A DNA stretch of 64,000 nt, from NCBI RefSeq assembly GCF_001642955.1, contig NZ_LWSK01000009.1, positions 29,770 through 93,769 of the forward strand, read 5' to 3'. Under the pieces are notes generated by a model. The model ran no database searches, was not told where the DNA came from, and saw only the letters and a list, made by a program, of their open reading frames with translations. Position 1 is the first letter of the stretch. Each line of letters begins with the position of its first letter. Positions 26,958 through 34,524 of this stretch are shown piece after piece. The translations under genes were made by a program, and so were the position numbers. Origin of the DNA: Rubripirellula obstinata (lineage in GTDB: Bacteria > Planctomycetota > Planctomycetia > Pirellulales > Pirellulaceae).

Positions 26958-27512
26958 TTACTTGACGGAGTCCCGCCAGAATTTGGGGAGTTGGGCGCGG
27001 TGGGTGTCGAGGGCGGGCTTCATGAACGGACGCTTGGGATAGCGTCCGGGTTTGGTTGCTCCGCGACGTTGGTTCTCTTCGTCGATCAGCCGGCGGGCGC
27101 GGTTGGCTTGGGCGGCGGTTCGCAGTTCGATCCGGGCGAACTTGCCGGGGCGAATCGCTCGAATCGGACCGTGTTGGCCGACTCGAAAACGATGGCGTTT
27201 GAGTCGCCGGCGTTTCTTCGCCTTGCCGCCGAACTCGTGGAGGTGCCACAGTTGGCCGGAGATTTCGTTGACCGGGCCGATGACGACGCCGGGGGCGCGA
27301 CGGTCGACTTCGTAGCGGAACGAACGACGTAGTCGGCCAGTGGGTGAACTCGGTGGACTGCCGGGCCGCGAGGGGTTCTTGCGTTTGCGGATCGAGCGAT
27401 ACGCGGTTTTGCGGATCGCTCCGCCGGCGTGACCGAGCGAATTGAACGACGCCTTGTCGACCTTCTTCTTGACGCGGTTGGCATTGAAGCGAACTCGCGT
27501 CCGGATGTGCAT
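26958..27512 (-). CDS. HK97 gp10-like tail completion protein, 184 aa
   Basis: Very basic N-terminal part (RVRFNANRVKKKVDKASF, AIRKTAYRSIRKRKNPSRPG) followed by WHLHEFGGKAKKRR and a C-terminal RYPKRPFMKPALD motif, which is characteristic of head-tail joining or tail completion proteins of the gp10 group. The ATG at 27512 overlaps the upstream stop as TGATG; a GTG one codon earlier is possible. A fragment of this gene is duplicated at 59308-59421. Confidence 0.7.
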   Translation of the reverse strand: MHIRTRVRFNANRVKKKVDKASFNSLGHAGGAIRKTAYRSIRKRKNPSRPGSPPSSPTGRLRRSFRYEVDRRAPGVVIGPVNEISGQLWHLHEFGGKAKKRRRLKRHRFRVGQHGPIRAIRPGKFARIELRTAAQANRARRLIDEENQRRGATKPGRYPKRPFMKPALDTHRAQLPKFWRDSVK

Positions 27513-27964
27513 CACTTGGCGAGTTCAAACGTCAAAGAAAGCAGGCTGGTGAATTGATTGAACTGCGTCCAATGTTCGGTGGAATACAGAACGGCGTTCT
27601 CGACCTTGATGCAGCGGGCGGCGACGTAGGAATTGAGTCGCTTCAAACGGAAGTAGTCGGCGATCTCTTCGACGAAGAACACCAGCGGGTCAATCTCTTT
27701 GGCGTCGCCTTTGTTGAACTTCTTTTGCACGGCAACGTCGATGGTGGCGTGATACTTGTTGGTGGCTCGGTCGAGCGGCAGGTATTCGACTTCGCGGGGC
27801 ACGACGGAGACTCGCAGTTCCTTCATATCTTCGAGGTCGAAGTCGGGAACGTACAAGCGAGCCGCGTTGATGTTCTTTTTGGACAGGTCGGCGGCGTTGA
27901 TTTCGGCCACGACGCTGTCGGCGATTTGGATGACGGTGGCGGGGGTGGCGGCGGTGGCAGTCAT
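27512..27964 (-). CDS. Phage head-tail connector / tail terminator-type protein, 150 aa
   Basis: The sequence ATVIQIADSVVAEINAADL at the start and DPLVFFVEEIADYFRLKRL in the middle suggest a small alpha-beta joining protein. Its position between the head-completion gene and the gp10-like gene is where a tail terminator normally lies. The ATG at 27964 overlaps the upstream stop (ATGA) and is preferred over a start 22 codons earlier. The family is not recognised with certainty. Confidence 0.6.
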   Translation of the reverse strand: MTATAATPATVIQIADSVVAEINAADLSKKNINAARLYVPDFDLEDMKELRVSVVPREVEYLPLDRATNKYHATIDVAVQKKFNKGDAKEIDPLVFFVEEIADYFRLKRLNSYVAARCIKVENAVLYSTEHWTQFNQFTSLLSLTFELAK

Positions 27965-28341
27965 GTGATGGTGTCGACCAGTTTGGTGTGGATGCGGAGT
28001 TTGACTCGGAACGGATCGCTGTATCGCCACGGCGGTTCGTTGCCGATCGACATCAGTTCGTAGACGAAGGTGGTGTCGCCATCGGTTTCGAGGATGCGAT
28101 CGCCACGGCGGGGCCAGGTGCCGATGGGCGACGAGAGCAGATCTTTGGTGTTGATCAGGAAGTCGCGGACTTGGGCGCGGGTGATGACGCCTTCGCCATC
28201 GTCTTGCTCGTATTCGGACTTGCCGATCGTGGCTGGCAAGTCGACGGAGACTTCATCGCGTTGGTAGGTGACCATCCGCGAGGCGAACCGGGTCAGCTTG
28301 GCGGCGAGCCAAGACTGACCTTTGTGAAGCATGTCGCTCAT
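27961..28341 (-). CDS. Phage head completion-type protein, 126 aa
   Basis: The protein starts SDMLHKGQSWLAAKLTRFASRMVTYQR and has a beta-rich centre with EYEQDDGEGVITRAQVRDFL and GDRILETDGDTTFVYEL. That layout fits small stopper or head-closure proteins, and the operon position agrees. It is joined to its neighbours by four-base overlaps on both sides. I cannot assign an exact family. Confidence 0.55.
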   Translation of the reverse strand: MSDMLHKGQSWLAAKLTRFASRMVTYQRDEVSVDLPATIGKSEYEQDDGEGVITRAQVRDFLINTKDLLSSPIGTWPRRGDRILETDGDTTFVYELMSIGNEPPWRYSDPFRVKLRIHTKLVDTIT

Positions 28342-29924
28342 TTGGCGGCGGTGCGTTTGCGGGTTCGCGTCGCGGCCGGCTTTGCTCGTGGCTTTGGTGC
28401 CGGCGGCTCGGGTTCCGTTTCGTCATCGACGTTCGCCAAGTTGACGGCCAGGTCGTTGACGATGCGTTTGACCTTTGCCTTGGCGAACTTACCGATGAAG
28501 TAGAGGACGAAGAACGCGATGAGCGACCAGGTGACGATGTCTCGCATCGACGGGAACGGCCAAAGTTCTCGCAAGCGTTCGCCGGGACGACGGAGCAAGT
28601 GGTTTTCGAGTTCGCCTTGTTCGCGGTTGCGTGGCAGGCTCGGGAACAGCCCACTACCGCCACGGTCTTGTCCGTATTGTTGGGGTTGTTGTTGACGGCG
28701 ATCGGGAAGCGGGCATTGGCCGTTGGGGCAGTTGCCGGACGTGGTCAGGTAACAGCCGCAGTTTTGGCAACAGCTTCCTTGGTATGCGAGTGCCGGTGGA
28801 CTGGATTGTGGGCCTTCGGTGACGGAGTCTTGGTACAGCAACATGATGTCGCGGTCGGAACCGGTCGCGGGGATGCCCGACGGCAAGCGTTGAGCCCGAA
28901 TGGATTCGACGTCGCGTTCAATTGCGAACGGGTCTGAGTACTTCAAAATGACTTCGTCGGATTCGCCTTGGTTCTCTTCACCGTCGGCGACTTCGGGTTT
29001 CGCATCCGGTTTCGCTTCCGACGAAGGTTCAACCTTGGTTCCAAGCGGCACGGCGTCCGGCGGCGGAACGAGCAACACCGAGGAAGTCGTTTGCTTGCCA
29101 CTGAGTCCTGCCCAGACTTCTTGATGCGTCATCGCGATGCCGTAACCGTGCGTTTCACCTCGGCCGTCGAGACCGTGACCGCCCGAGTCGGTGCTTCGCC
29201 ATGCAATCAATCCGATGATTTGGGCTTCGCCTCCATTAACGTCGAAGATCGCCGAACCCGAACGGCCGCCCGCTGGCATTGGGACGAAGTGAATCGTGTC
29301 GCCACCGTTGGCTTGCCGGCGTAGTGCGAAACCTTCAAAGGCGGTGGGCCATCGTCCGCTGGGGCAACCGACGCTGAAGATGTTCTGGTAGTTGAACGAG
29401 TCTTGCGAATCGGCGAGCGGGATGACCGGCGGGCGGTAATTGCCAAGCGCCCGACGATCGACGCGGACGACGGCAATGTCGCGGTAGGCTCGTGGGATGT
29501 ACGCGACCGCGACGGTTTCGGCTTCGATGGGCCGCGACTGGTGACCTTCTTTCCAAAACTCGACTTGGACGCGGTTGCCCAAGCCGGTGCCGGCGACGTG
29601 GGCGTTGGTTAAAACGTAGAGGTGTTCTTCGCTTTCTCGGAATAGCGTGCCGCTGCCCATCGAGTTGCCGTTGCGGATTCGCACGGTGGCTTCGCGGCAG
29701 GTGTCATGCAAGTCACCGGCGGATGCGACGGTGCCGAACATGCTCAGCGCGACCGCGAGCAGGATGGCTTTGGTGGATCGGATCGAATCGCCGATGATCC
29801 AGGCGGCGATGAGGATGGTTGCCAAGAGCTTGACCTCGAAGGGCAGCAAGAGAACGAGAACGACACCGCCGGCTGCCGCCCAGAAGCGTCGCGATTCAAA
29901 GAGGGTTTTGAGTTTGTCTTCCAT
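28338..29924 (-). CDS. Membrane-anchored trypsin-like serine protease, 528 aa
   Basis: Two hydrophobic segments (about 14-45 and 51-69) precede a chymotrypsin-fold domain with the catalytic triad His109 (LTNAHVAG), Asp149 (YRDIAVVRVD) and Ser222 (GGRSGSAIF). A Pro/Glu-rich linker follows, then a Cys-rich stretch (GSCCQNCGCYLTTSGNCPNGQC) and a final membrane helix near 455-475 with a basic, Pro-rich tail. It lies between capsid decoration and head-tail genes, which is unusual for this fold. Host-envelope disruption, superinfection exclusion or virion maturation are possible roles, all inferred. Confidence 0.8.
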   Translation of the reverse strand: MEDKLKTLFESRRFWAAAGGVVLVLLLPFEVKLLATILIAAWIIGDSIRSTKAILLAVALSMFGTVASAGDLHDTCREATVRIRNGNSMGSGTLFRESEEHLYVLTNAHVAGTGLGNRVQVEFWKEGHQSRPIEAETVAVAYIPRAYRDIAVVRVDRRALGNYRPPVIPLADSQDSFNYQNIFSVGCPSGRWPTAFEGFALRRQANGGDTIHFVPMPAGGRSGSAIFDVNGGEAQIIGLIAWRSTDSGGHGLDGRGETHGYGIAMTHQEVWAGLSGKQTTSSVLLVPPPDAVPLGTKVEPSSEAKPDAKPEVADGEENQGESDEVILKYSDPFAIERDVESIRAQRLPSGIPATGSDRDIMLLYQDSVTEGPQSSPPALAYQGSCCQNCGCYLTTSGNCPNGQCPLPDRRQQQPQQYGQDRGGSGLFPSLPRNREQGELENHLLRRPGERLRELWPFPSMRDIVTWSLIAFFVLYFIGKFAKAKVKRIVNDLAVNLANVDDETEPEPPAPKPRAKPAATRTRKRTAAK

Positions 29925-29938
29925 GACGGCGACACTTC

Positions 29939-30289
29939 CTATTGCTTGAGACGAACGAGAACTCGCAACGTGCTCGGCGGCGCGTCTTCGACGGCGATGC
30001 CGATCATCGAATGCTCGTAAGCGTTCTTGATGACGTGGTGACTGATCTTGGACCAGTAAAGAATTGTGCCGGCCGGGATGTTGGTCGTCGGATCTTTGAC
30101 GAGGTTGAACACGCCGGCGACGGTGATGCTGCCGCGTGATTTGGGACAGATGCCGTACTTGGCGACGCCGACCAACTTGCCCAGCACGACAACATTGCCG
30201 GCTGGGATTTCAGCTTCGGTAACAATCGGGATCGCCACGCCCTCGTGGACGAACGTCGCCCCGATGGGTGCGATGATGGGATTGCTCAC
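29939..30289 (-). CDS. DUF2190-type capsid decoration protein, 116 aa (copy 1)
   Basis: The pattern IPAGNVVVLGKLVGVAKYGI, GSITVAGVFNLVKDPTTNIPAGTILYW and GIAVEDAPPSTLRVLVRL fits DUF2190 proteins, which cap or cement phage heads. It is followed by the protease gene and preceded by a diverged paralogue. The two share VG-, G-SI-V-GVF and -D-A-P---RV-L positions. Confidence 0.75.
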   Translation of the reverse strand: MSNPIIAPIGATFVHEGVAIPIVTEAEIPAGNVVVLGKLVGVAKYGICPKSRGSITVAGVFNLVKDPTTNIPAGTILYWSKISHHVIKNAYEHSMIGIAVEDAPPSTLRVLVRLKQ

Positions 30290-30298
30290 GGCGGTTCA

Positions 30299-30628
30299 TC
30301 ACTGGCTCAAACGAACGCGGATGACGTTGTCGGTCGGTTCGGCATCGTCGACGACTTTGCCGAGGAACACCGAGCCGTCGGGGACTTCGGTGACGATGCC
30401 GTCATCGGTCGCGTAGACCTTTTGACCGGCGGTGTAGGTTTCGGCGTCGGCGGGGTCTTTGGGAAAGTCAAAGACGCCTTCGACAGCGATGGAACCGAGC
30501 GTGTCGGCTTTGAGGTCGCGTTTGGTGACGCCGACCAAGTCACCTTGAATGACGAGCGATCCGACGGGCACGTCAACGTCGGGTGTGAAGTCAACTTGTT
30601 TGCCGTCGTGAATGTATTGAGCTTGCAT
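30299..30628 (-). CDS. DUF2190-type capsid decoration protein, 109 aa (copy 2)
   Basis: Similar length and pattern to the next gene: VPVGSLVIQGDLVGVTKRDL, GSIAVEGVFDFPKDPADAETYTAGQKVYA and FLGKVVDDAEPTDNVIRVRL. Both copies sit directly after the fused protease/capsid gene, the usual location of decoration proteins. Two unequal copies could cover distinct capsid sites or act as head and vertex proteins. Confidence 0.75.
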   Translation of the reverse strand: MQAQYIHDGKQVDFTPDVDVPVGSLVIQGDLVGVTKRDLKADTLGSIAVEGVFDFPKDPADAETYTAGQKVYATDDGIVTEVPDGSVFLGKVVDDAEPTDNVIRVRLSQ

Positions 30629-30684
30629 GATGGGAGGCTTGAGACCTGAGGAGTGAGGCTTGAGGAAGATGAGTCAGCCCGCGA

Positions 30685-32721
30685 TCACTCGCCGGCGACT
30701 TTCACGGCGGCGCGGTGGTCTTGCGAGTTCACACCGAAGTCGATGTAGGATCGGAAGCCCATTCCGAGCGTGTTCGGCGGCATTTCGACTCGTTCGATGA
30801 TCGGCGTGCGTCGACCGTTGAGGAACACGATCTCGAACGCGGGCAGCACGTTCGGGTTGGCGAACAGATACCAAGCAGCGGCACTTGCGCCGGGGTAGTA
30901 GCTGTCCGACAGGTGCGGCGTGCTGATGATGCGGTACTTGTTGCGGTGGGGGTTATCGACCGGGATCTTGGTGGGCGATCCTTGCGCGTCGATCATCAAC
31001 TGCGACGAACCCATCAACAGTTCGGCTTCGGTTTCCAACTCAACCGGCACCACCAAGTACTCGGGCCGAATGTTGATCGGCTTTTGGTCCTTGGGTTTGC
31101 CGCCGGGACCAGCTTTCTGTTTGCGGAAGGTGGTCTTGGCGACGGTGAGTGCGTCGGGACCGAACTTGGTGTCGGCACCTTGCAGCAAATTGGCGTTCGA
31201 CGAGGAGAAGAAGCCAGCGTTCTTCAGCAACAGAGTGAAGAACAGATCGTCGATGGACTCGGCACCGGAACGACCCATCTGACGCGGGATGTCCATGAAC
31301 GCGGACAGGTCGTCGTTGATGATATCGTGACGAGTCAGAGTGAGGATCTGACCGTAAGTGTCGGCCTTGTTGCTGTATTTCTGTTCCGACAGTTTTCCGT
31401 GTTTCAATTCGCCGTCGGGAGCGACTTGTTCAAAGCCGCCGGTTCCGAGCAAGCGATAACGGGCCACTTCCTTGAAGTCCGTGACCGTGCCGACGCTGCA
31501 CAGATCGAATGCGGCGATTGGCGTGTTTTGGTAGGCCGCCAAGAGCGTCTTGTTCATGACGTTTTCCATGATGCTCGGCAGGCTCATGGAACTGAAACCG
31601 GCACGGATCGTTGCCGTTCCGTCACCGAAGACTCGCGGCACGTCGATGCCTTCGCTGCGGGCACACTCGGCGACGAGTTCTCGCAGACCGATGTGCCGGA
31701 ACGGGTCGGCGGCGTTGAGTGTTTTCTCGCCGTAGCTGGCCAGAAGAACCTTTTCGTCGATGCCGACCGACAGACACGCGGCGGCTTCGAGGACGACGCG
31801 ATCGTGACGCGGTTGGTTTTGAGTTTGCTCGGGAGCCCTGGGGCGTTCGCTTCGCAGCACGGCGAGTTCCGTTTTGGTGATGGACCAGCCTTGCTCGATC
31901 GCGTCGGCTTCGATGTCGGGATGGTTTTCGGCACACAGCTTGCGAATGCCGGCGATGCGACGAGATTCGGCCGCGGCTTGAGCACGCATTTCCTCAACCG
32001 GCGACTTCTCGGCGGGTTTCGTTTCGGTCTTGGGTCTCGTGCTCATGTTCAAACTTGCGTTGACGGGTTCGAGGTCGTCGGTGGTTTCGGTTTCGTCTGG
32101 CTCATCACCTGGGTCTTCAACGTCGGCGTAGCTGCCGGCGGCCACGCGAGCTTCGGTGTTGTCGTCGGCACCGAGGGCGACGAATGAGACTTCGCCAAGC
32201 GTTGATTTGCGGGCGATGTAGACCGGGCCTTTTTGTTCGCGGCCGTTGGCTTGAGCGGTCTTGCCTTCGGGGATGAAGACGACCTTGTCGGCACTGGCAC
32301 CGAGCGATGCTTGCCAAGGGAATCCGTTCTCGCTGGTGGCGATGACTTCTTGAGCGGTTGTGCCAACGCCACTGATGACGCCGGCGACAACGAGCGACTT
32401 ATCGTTGATCGTGATGTCGTCGGTGTGGCCGACGATGCTGCCGCGATCATGGTCTTTGAGGATCGGCCGTGACTTGCGCGTCACTCGCATACCGGCGAGG
32501 TCGACGACGACAGGGTAAGGCCAACCACCCAAACGCATCGCGCCGCCGGTGTAGGCGGTCATGCTGAACTTGCGAAGCGCTGGTTTGTCTTCGCCTTCGA
32601 CCGGTTCATTGGCTGCGGCCAGTTGAATCGTCGCGGCGTCATCGCAAACGATGCGAAGGCTGCTCGGGACCGATTCGGCTTCGGCTTCAATTGGGTTGTT
32701 GGCTTTGAGACTCTTCGGCAT
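30685..32721 (-). CDS. Fused prohead protease and major capsid protein, 678 aa
   Basis: The N-terminal part (1-190) resembles a prohead protease: His91 and His99 in LKDHDRGSIVGHT and Ser139 in FPWQASLGA are in the right order for an active site. A charged linker (SPVEEMRAQAAAESRRIAG) follows, resembling a scaffolding delta domain. From about 320 the sequence looks like a capsid protein (FRHIGLRELVAECARSEGI, NIRPEYLVVPVELE, YYPGASAAAWYLFANP, IDFGVNSQDHRAAVKV). Such fusions are known in phages and require self-cleavage in the prohead. It overlaps the portal gene by 35 bases. Confidence 0.85.
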   Translation of the reverse strand: MPKSLKANNPIEAEAESVPSSLRIVCDDAATIQLAAANEPVEGEDKPALRKFSMTAYTGGAMRLGGWPYPVVVDLAGMRVTRKSRPILKDHDRGSIVGHTDDITINDKSLVVAGVISGVGTTAQEVIATSENGFPWQASLGASADKVVFIPEGKTAQANGREQKGPVYIARKSTLGEVSFVALGADDNTEARVAAGSYADVEDPGDEPDETETTDDLEPVNASLNMSTRPKTETKPAEKSPVEEMRAQAAAESRRIAGIRKLCAENHPDIEADAIEQGWSITKTELAVLRSERPRAPEQTQNQPRHDRVVLEAAACLSVGIDEKVLLASYGEKTLNAADPFRHIGLRELVAECARSEGIDVPRVFGDGTATIRAGFSSMSLPSIMENVMNKTLLAAYQNTPIAAFDLCSVGTVTDFKEVARYRLLGTGGFEQVAPDGELKHGKLSEQKYSNKADTYGQILTLTRHDIINDDLSAFMDIPRQMGRSGAESIDDLFFTLLLKNAGFFSSSNANLLQGADTKFGPDALTVAKTTFRKQKAGPGGKPKDQKPINIRPEYLVVPVELETEAELLMGSSQLMIDAQGSPTKIPVDNPHRNKYRIISTPHLSDSYYPGASAAAWYLFANPNVLPAFEIVFLNGRRTPIIERVEMPPNTLGMGFRSYIDFGVNSQDHRAAVKVAGE

Positions 32722-34186
32722 GGTCTTCCGTGACCTCGGTTTCGGGGGATGAATCAGATTCGTCGGACTCGATCGTCAGACCGAGGTCACGCATCAGTGC
32801 GAGTTCTTTCGCACGCTGTTTAAGTTCCGTCTCCCAGTCACGCCCCTGCCGCGCGAATTCGATGGCCAGAGTTGTCGTATGACTGGCGAGACGGATCTTT
32901 TGGGCGTTGGCTTCTTTGGCCGGGTCCACGTGCTCGTGGCCATCCCAAAACCATTGATGCTCGAACGTTGAATCGAGCGTGCGAAGCGAGTTGGGCAGAT
33001 AGCCCTCGATGAGAATGGCTTCGCGGAGCCAAGCGGTCAGAATTCGATCCAAGACAACGCGAGCAAGCTGAGTCTGCTCAACGCGGATCGACTTGAAGTA
33101 GGTTTGGTGATCTAAACGGCCGCTGGCATAGTTGTATCCCGACGAATTGCCAGCGGCGACATTGAAGGGCATGTTCAAACAACGAGCGATCTCGTTGAGG
33201 ATTTCTTTCTTGAACTCGGCGTACGTTGTCGCCGGTTGCTCCGACTTCATCTGAGCCATCTTCCAACCACCGGGCATGGTGAGCAGCATTCGCTTCTCAA
33301 GTTCGATGGGCTCGAACGGTTCGGCGGAGTCGGCTTCGCCGTTGGCTGGCGCGTCCGTGTAAAGGATGCCGGCGAACTCGGCGGCGGTTTCGGCCGCGGC
33401 GAGCACTGCGAGGGTGAAGCGGCGGAGTTGTGCAAACAGTGGTAGCGCCGGCGTGATGTCCGGGATGCCTCGAATCTGTCCGGGCCGATCGCAGCGGAAG
33501 TAGTGCAGCACCGCGGCGGCAGGAACCGTGTTGTATTCTTCCTCGTACGCGAAGAAGTCATCGCCGGGATGATGACGAAGGATGTCATAGCTGGTCGGGT
33601 TGCCGTCGGCGTCGAAGCGAATGCCGTCGATGTAGCGTGCGGAGTCGTTCGCAAGGGTTGGCGATGCGACTTGGTCGGCTTCGATCAATCGCAGATCGAG
33701 GTTGACTGGCGTGTTCAGTCGTTCGTTGCTGGTCAGCAGTCCAAACGATTCACCATCAGCGACACGAGCCAACCGCATCGTTCGCAGCTTTTCAGCCAAA
33801 CCGATCGCTTCGCACCAAGCGAAGAACTCTGCTTCGACGAAACGATTCGCAGCGTCATCCGCAGTCAGCATTTGCAACCGCGGACCGGTTCCGACCACGT
33901 CGTTCGCCAGCGTCAGCGTGATCCCGCGAGCGTAACTGTTGTTGGCAACTTCGTATCGCGAACGGTTGCGAAGCGTGCGACGAACTTCGGGGCTGTTCGC
34001 GGACGAGGCCGAAAGCCCGTCGGCCCGCGACCAATGCTTCATGTTGTCGAGGGTCGTGTTCGCCGCGTCGTACTTCGCTCGCAGTCGTGAGAAAAAGGGC
34101 TGCCGGGGCGAGCGTCCAGAGGCGTTCGGAGGAAAATGACTCCGCCCGCGCAATTGCTCGATGATCCCTGACAAACGTTTCAGCAT
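32687..34186 (-). CDS. Lambda-type portal protein, 499 aa
   Basis: The sequence AANTTLDNMKHWSRADGLSAS, RRTLRNRSRYEVANNSYARG and GITLTLANDVVGTGPRLQM is the classical N-terminal half of lambda gpB-type portals. PFNVAAGNSSGYNYASGRLDHQTYFK lies in the crown part, and the C-terminus is acidic. It forms the DNA entry ring and contacts the terminase. It is 65 bases after the small gpW-position gene and overlaps the capsid fusion. Confidence 0.92.
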   Translation of the reverse strand: MLKRLSGIIEQLRGRSHFPPNASGRSPRQPFFSRLRAKYDAANTTLDNMKHWSRADGLSASSANSPEVRRTLRNRSRYEVANNSYARGITLTLANDVVGTGPRLQMLTADDAANRFVEAEFFAWCEAIGLAEKLRTMRLARVADGESFGLLTSNERLNTPVNLDLRLIEADQVASPTLANDSARYIDGIRFDADGNPTSYDILRHHPGDDFFAYEEEYNTVPAAAVLHYFRCDRPGQIRGIPDITPALPLFAQLRRFTLAVLAAAETAAEFAGILYTDAPANGEADSAEPFEPIELEKRMLLTMPGGWKMAQMKSEQPATTYAEFKKEILNEIARCLNMPFNVAAGNSSGYNYASGRLDHQTYFKSIRVEQTQLARVVLDRILTAWLREAILIEGYLPNSLRTLDSTFEHQWFWDGHEHVDPAKEANAQKIRLASHTTTLAIEFARQGRDWETELKQRAKELALMRDLGLTIESDESDSSPETEVTEDHAEESQSQQPN

Positions 34187-34250
34187 CCGTGCTGTTCCTG
34201 TTGCCGTCCCCGGCAGCCCTGTGGTCGTGGTGTTGAGTTAAAAGAAAAGA

Positions 34251-34448
34251 TCAGCCAGCCGACGGCGGCACGATCTTGTTGAAGCGAAGTCCGCGATGCG
34301 GCTTGGCAACGGCCTTCTTGCCGGCGAGGTGTTTGTCGGCCGCGATTTGATCGGTCAGCTTGTGCTGCTCAACGCTGCCAGCATCACCGGATGCCTTCGC
34401 CGGCCCTGCCGCGTTTTCGCGAATTTCGTCTTCAAGGTCGTTTGGCAT
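34251..34448 (-). CDS. Small gpW-position head protein, 65 aa
   Basis: The protein has an acidic start (PNDLEDEIRENAAGPAKASG), then EQHKLTDQIAADKHLAGKKAV and a basic end GLRFNKIVPPSAG. It lies between terminase and portal, where small head-tail joining proteins are found. It is the first gene after a conserved promoter-like motif at 34476-34514, which makes it the first gene of a second late transcript. Confidence 0.65.
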   Translation of the reverse strand: MPNDLEDEIRENAAGPAKASGDAGSVEQHKLTDQIAADKHLAGKKAVAKPHRGLRFNKIVPPSAG

Positions 34449-34475
34449 GGCACTCTCCGAAAAGCGTTTCCCCTT

Positions 34476-34514
34476 CCGGTACTATCTATGCCGGCCGATC
34501 AGCGCACGGTCCAA
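34476..34514 (-). promoter_or_regulatory. Phage promoter-like motif A (upstream of head genes)
   Basis: On the minus strand a TTGGAC box is followed 15 bases later by CGGCATAGATAGTACCGG. The same bipartite motif occurs at 38172, 51171 and 57608, always with a TGG- or CGG-type box at identical spacing. It lies between the terminase stop and the gpW-position gene, 28 bases from that start codon. The phage sigma factor at 51216 is the suspected reader. Confidence 0.6.
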
Positions 34515-34524
34515 TTTTGTTTTC

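Noticed and set aside
30715..32187. 490-residue plus-strand frame opposite the capsid fusion gene
   Set aside because: It is a complement of the capsid gene with no recognisable domain. The minus-strand product has clear protease and capsid features.
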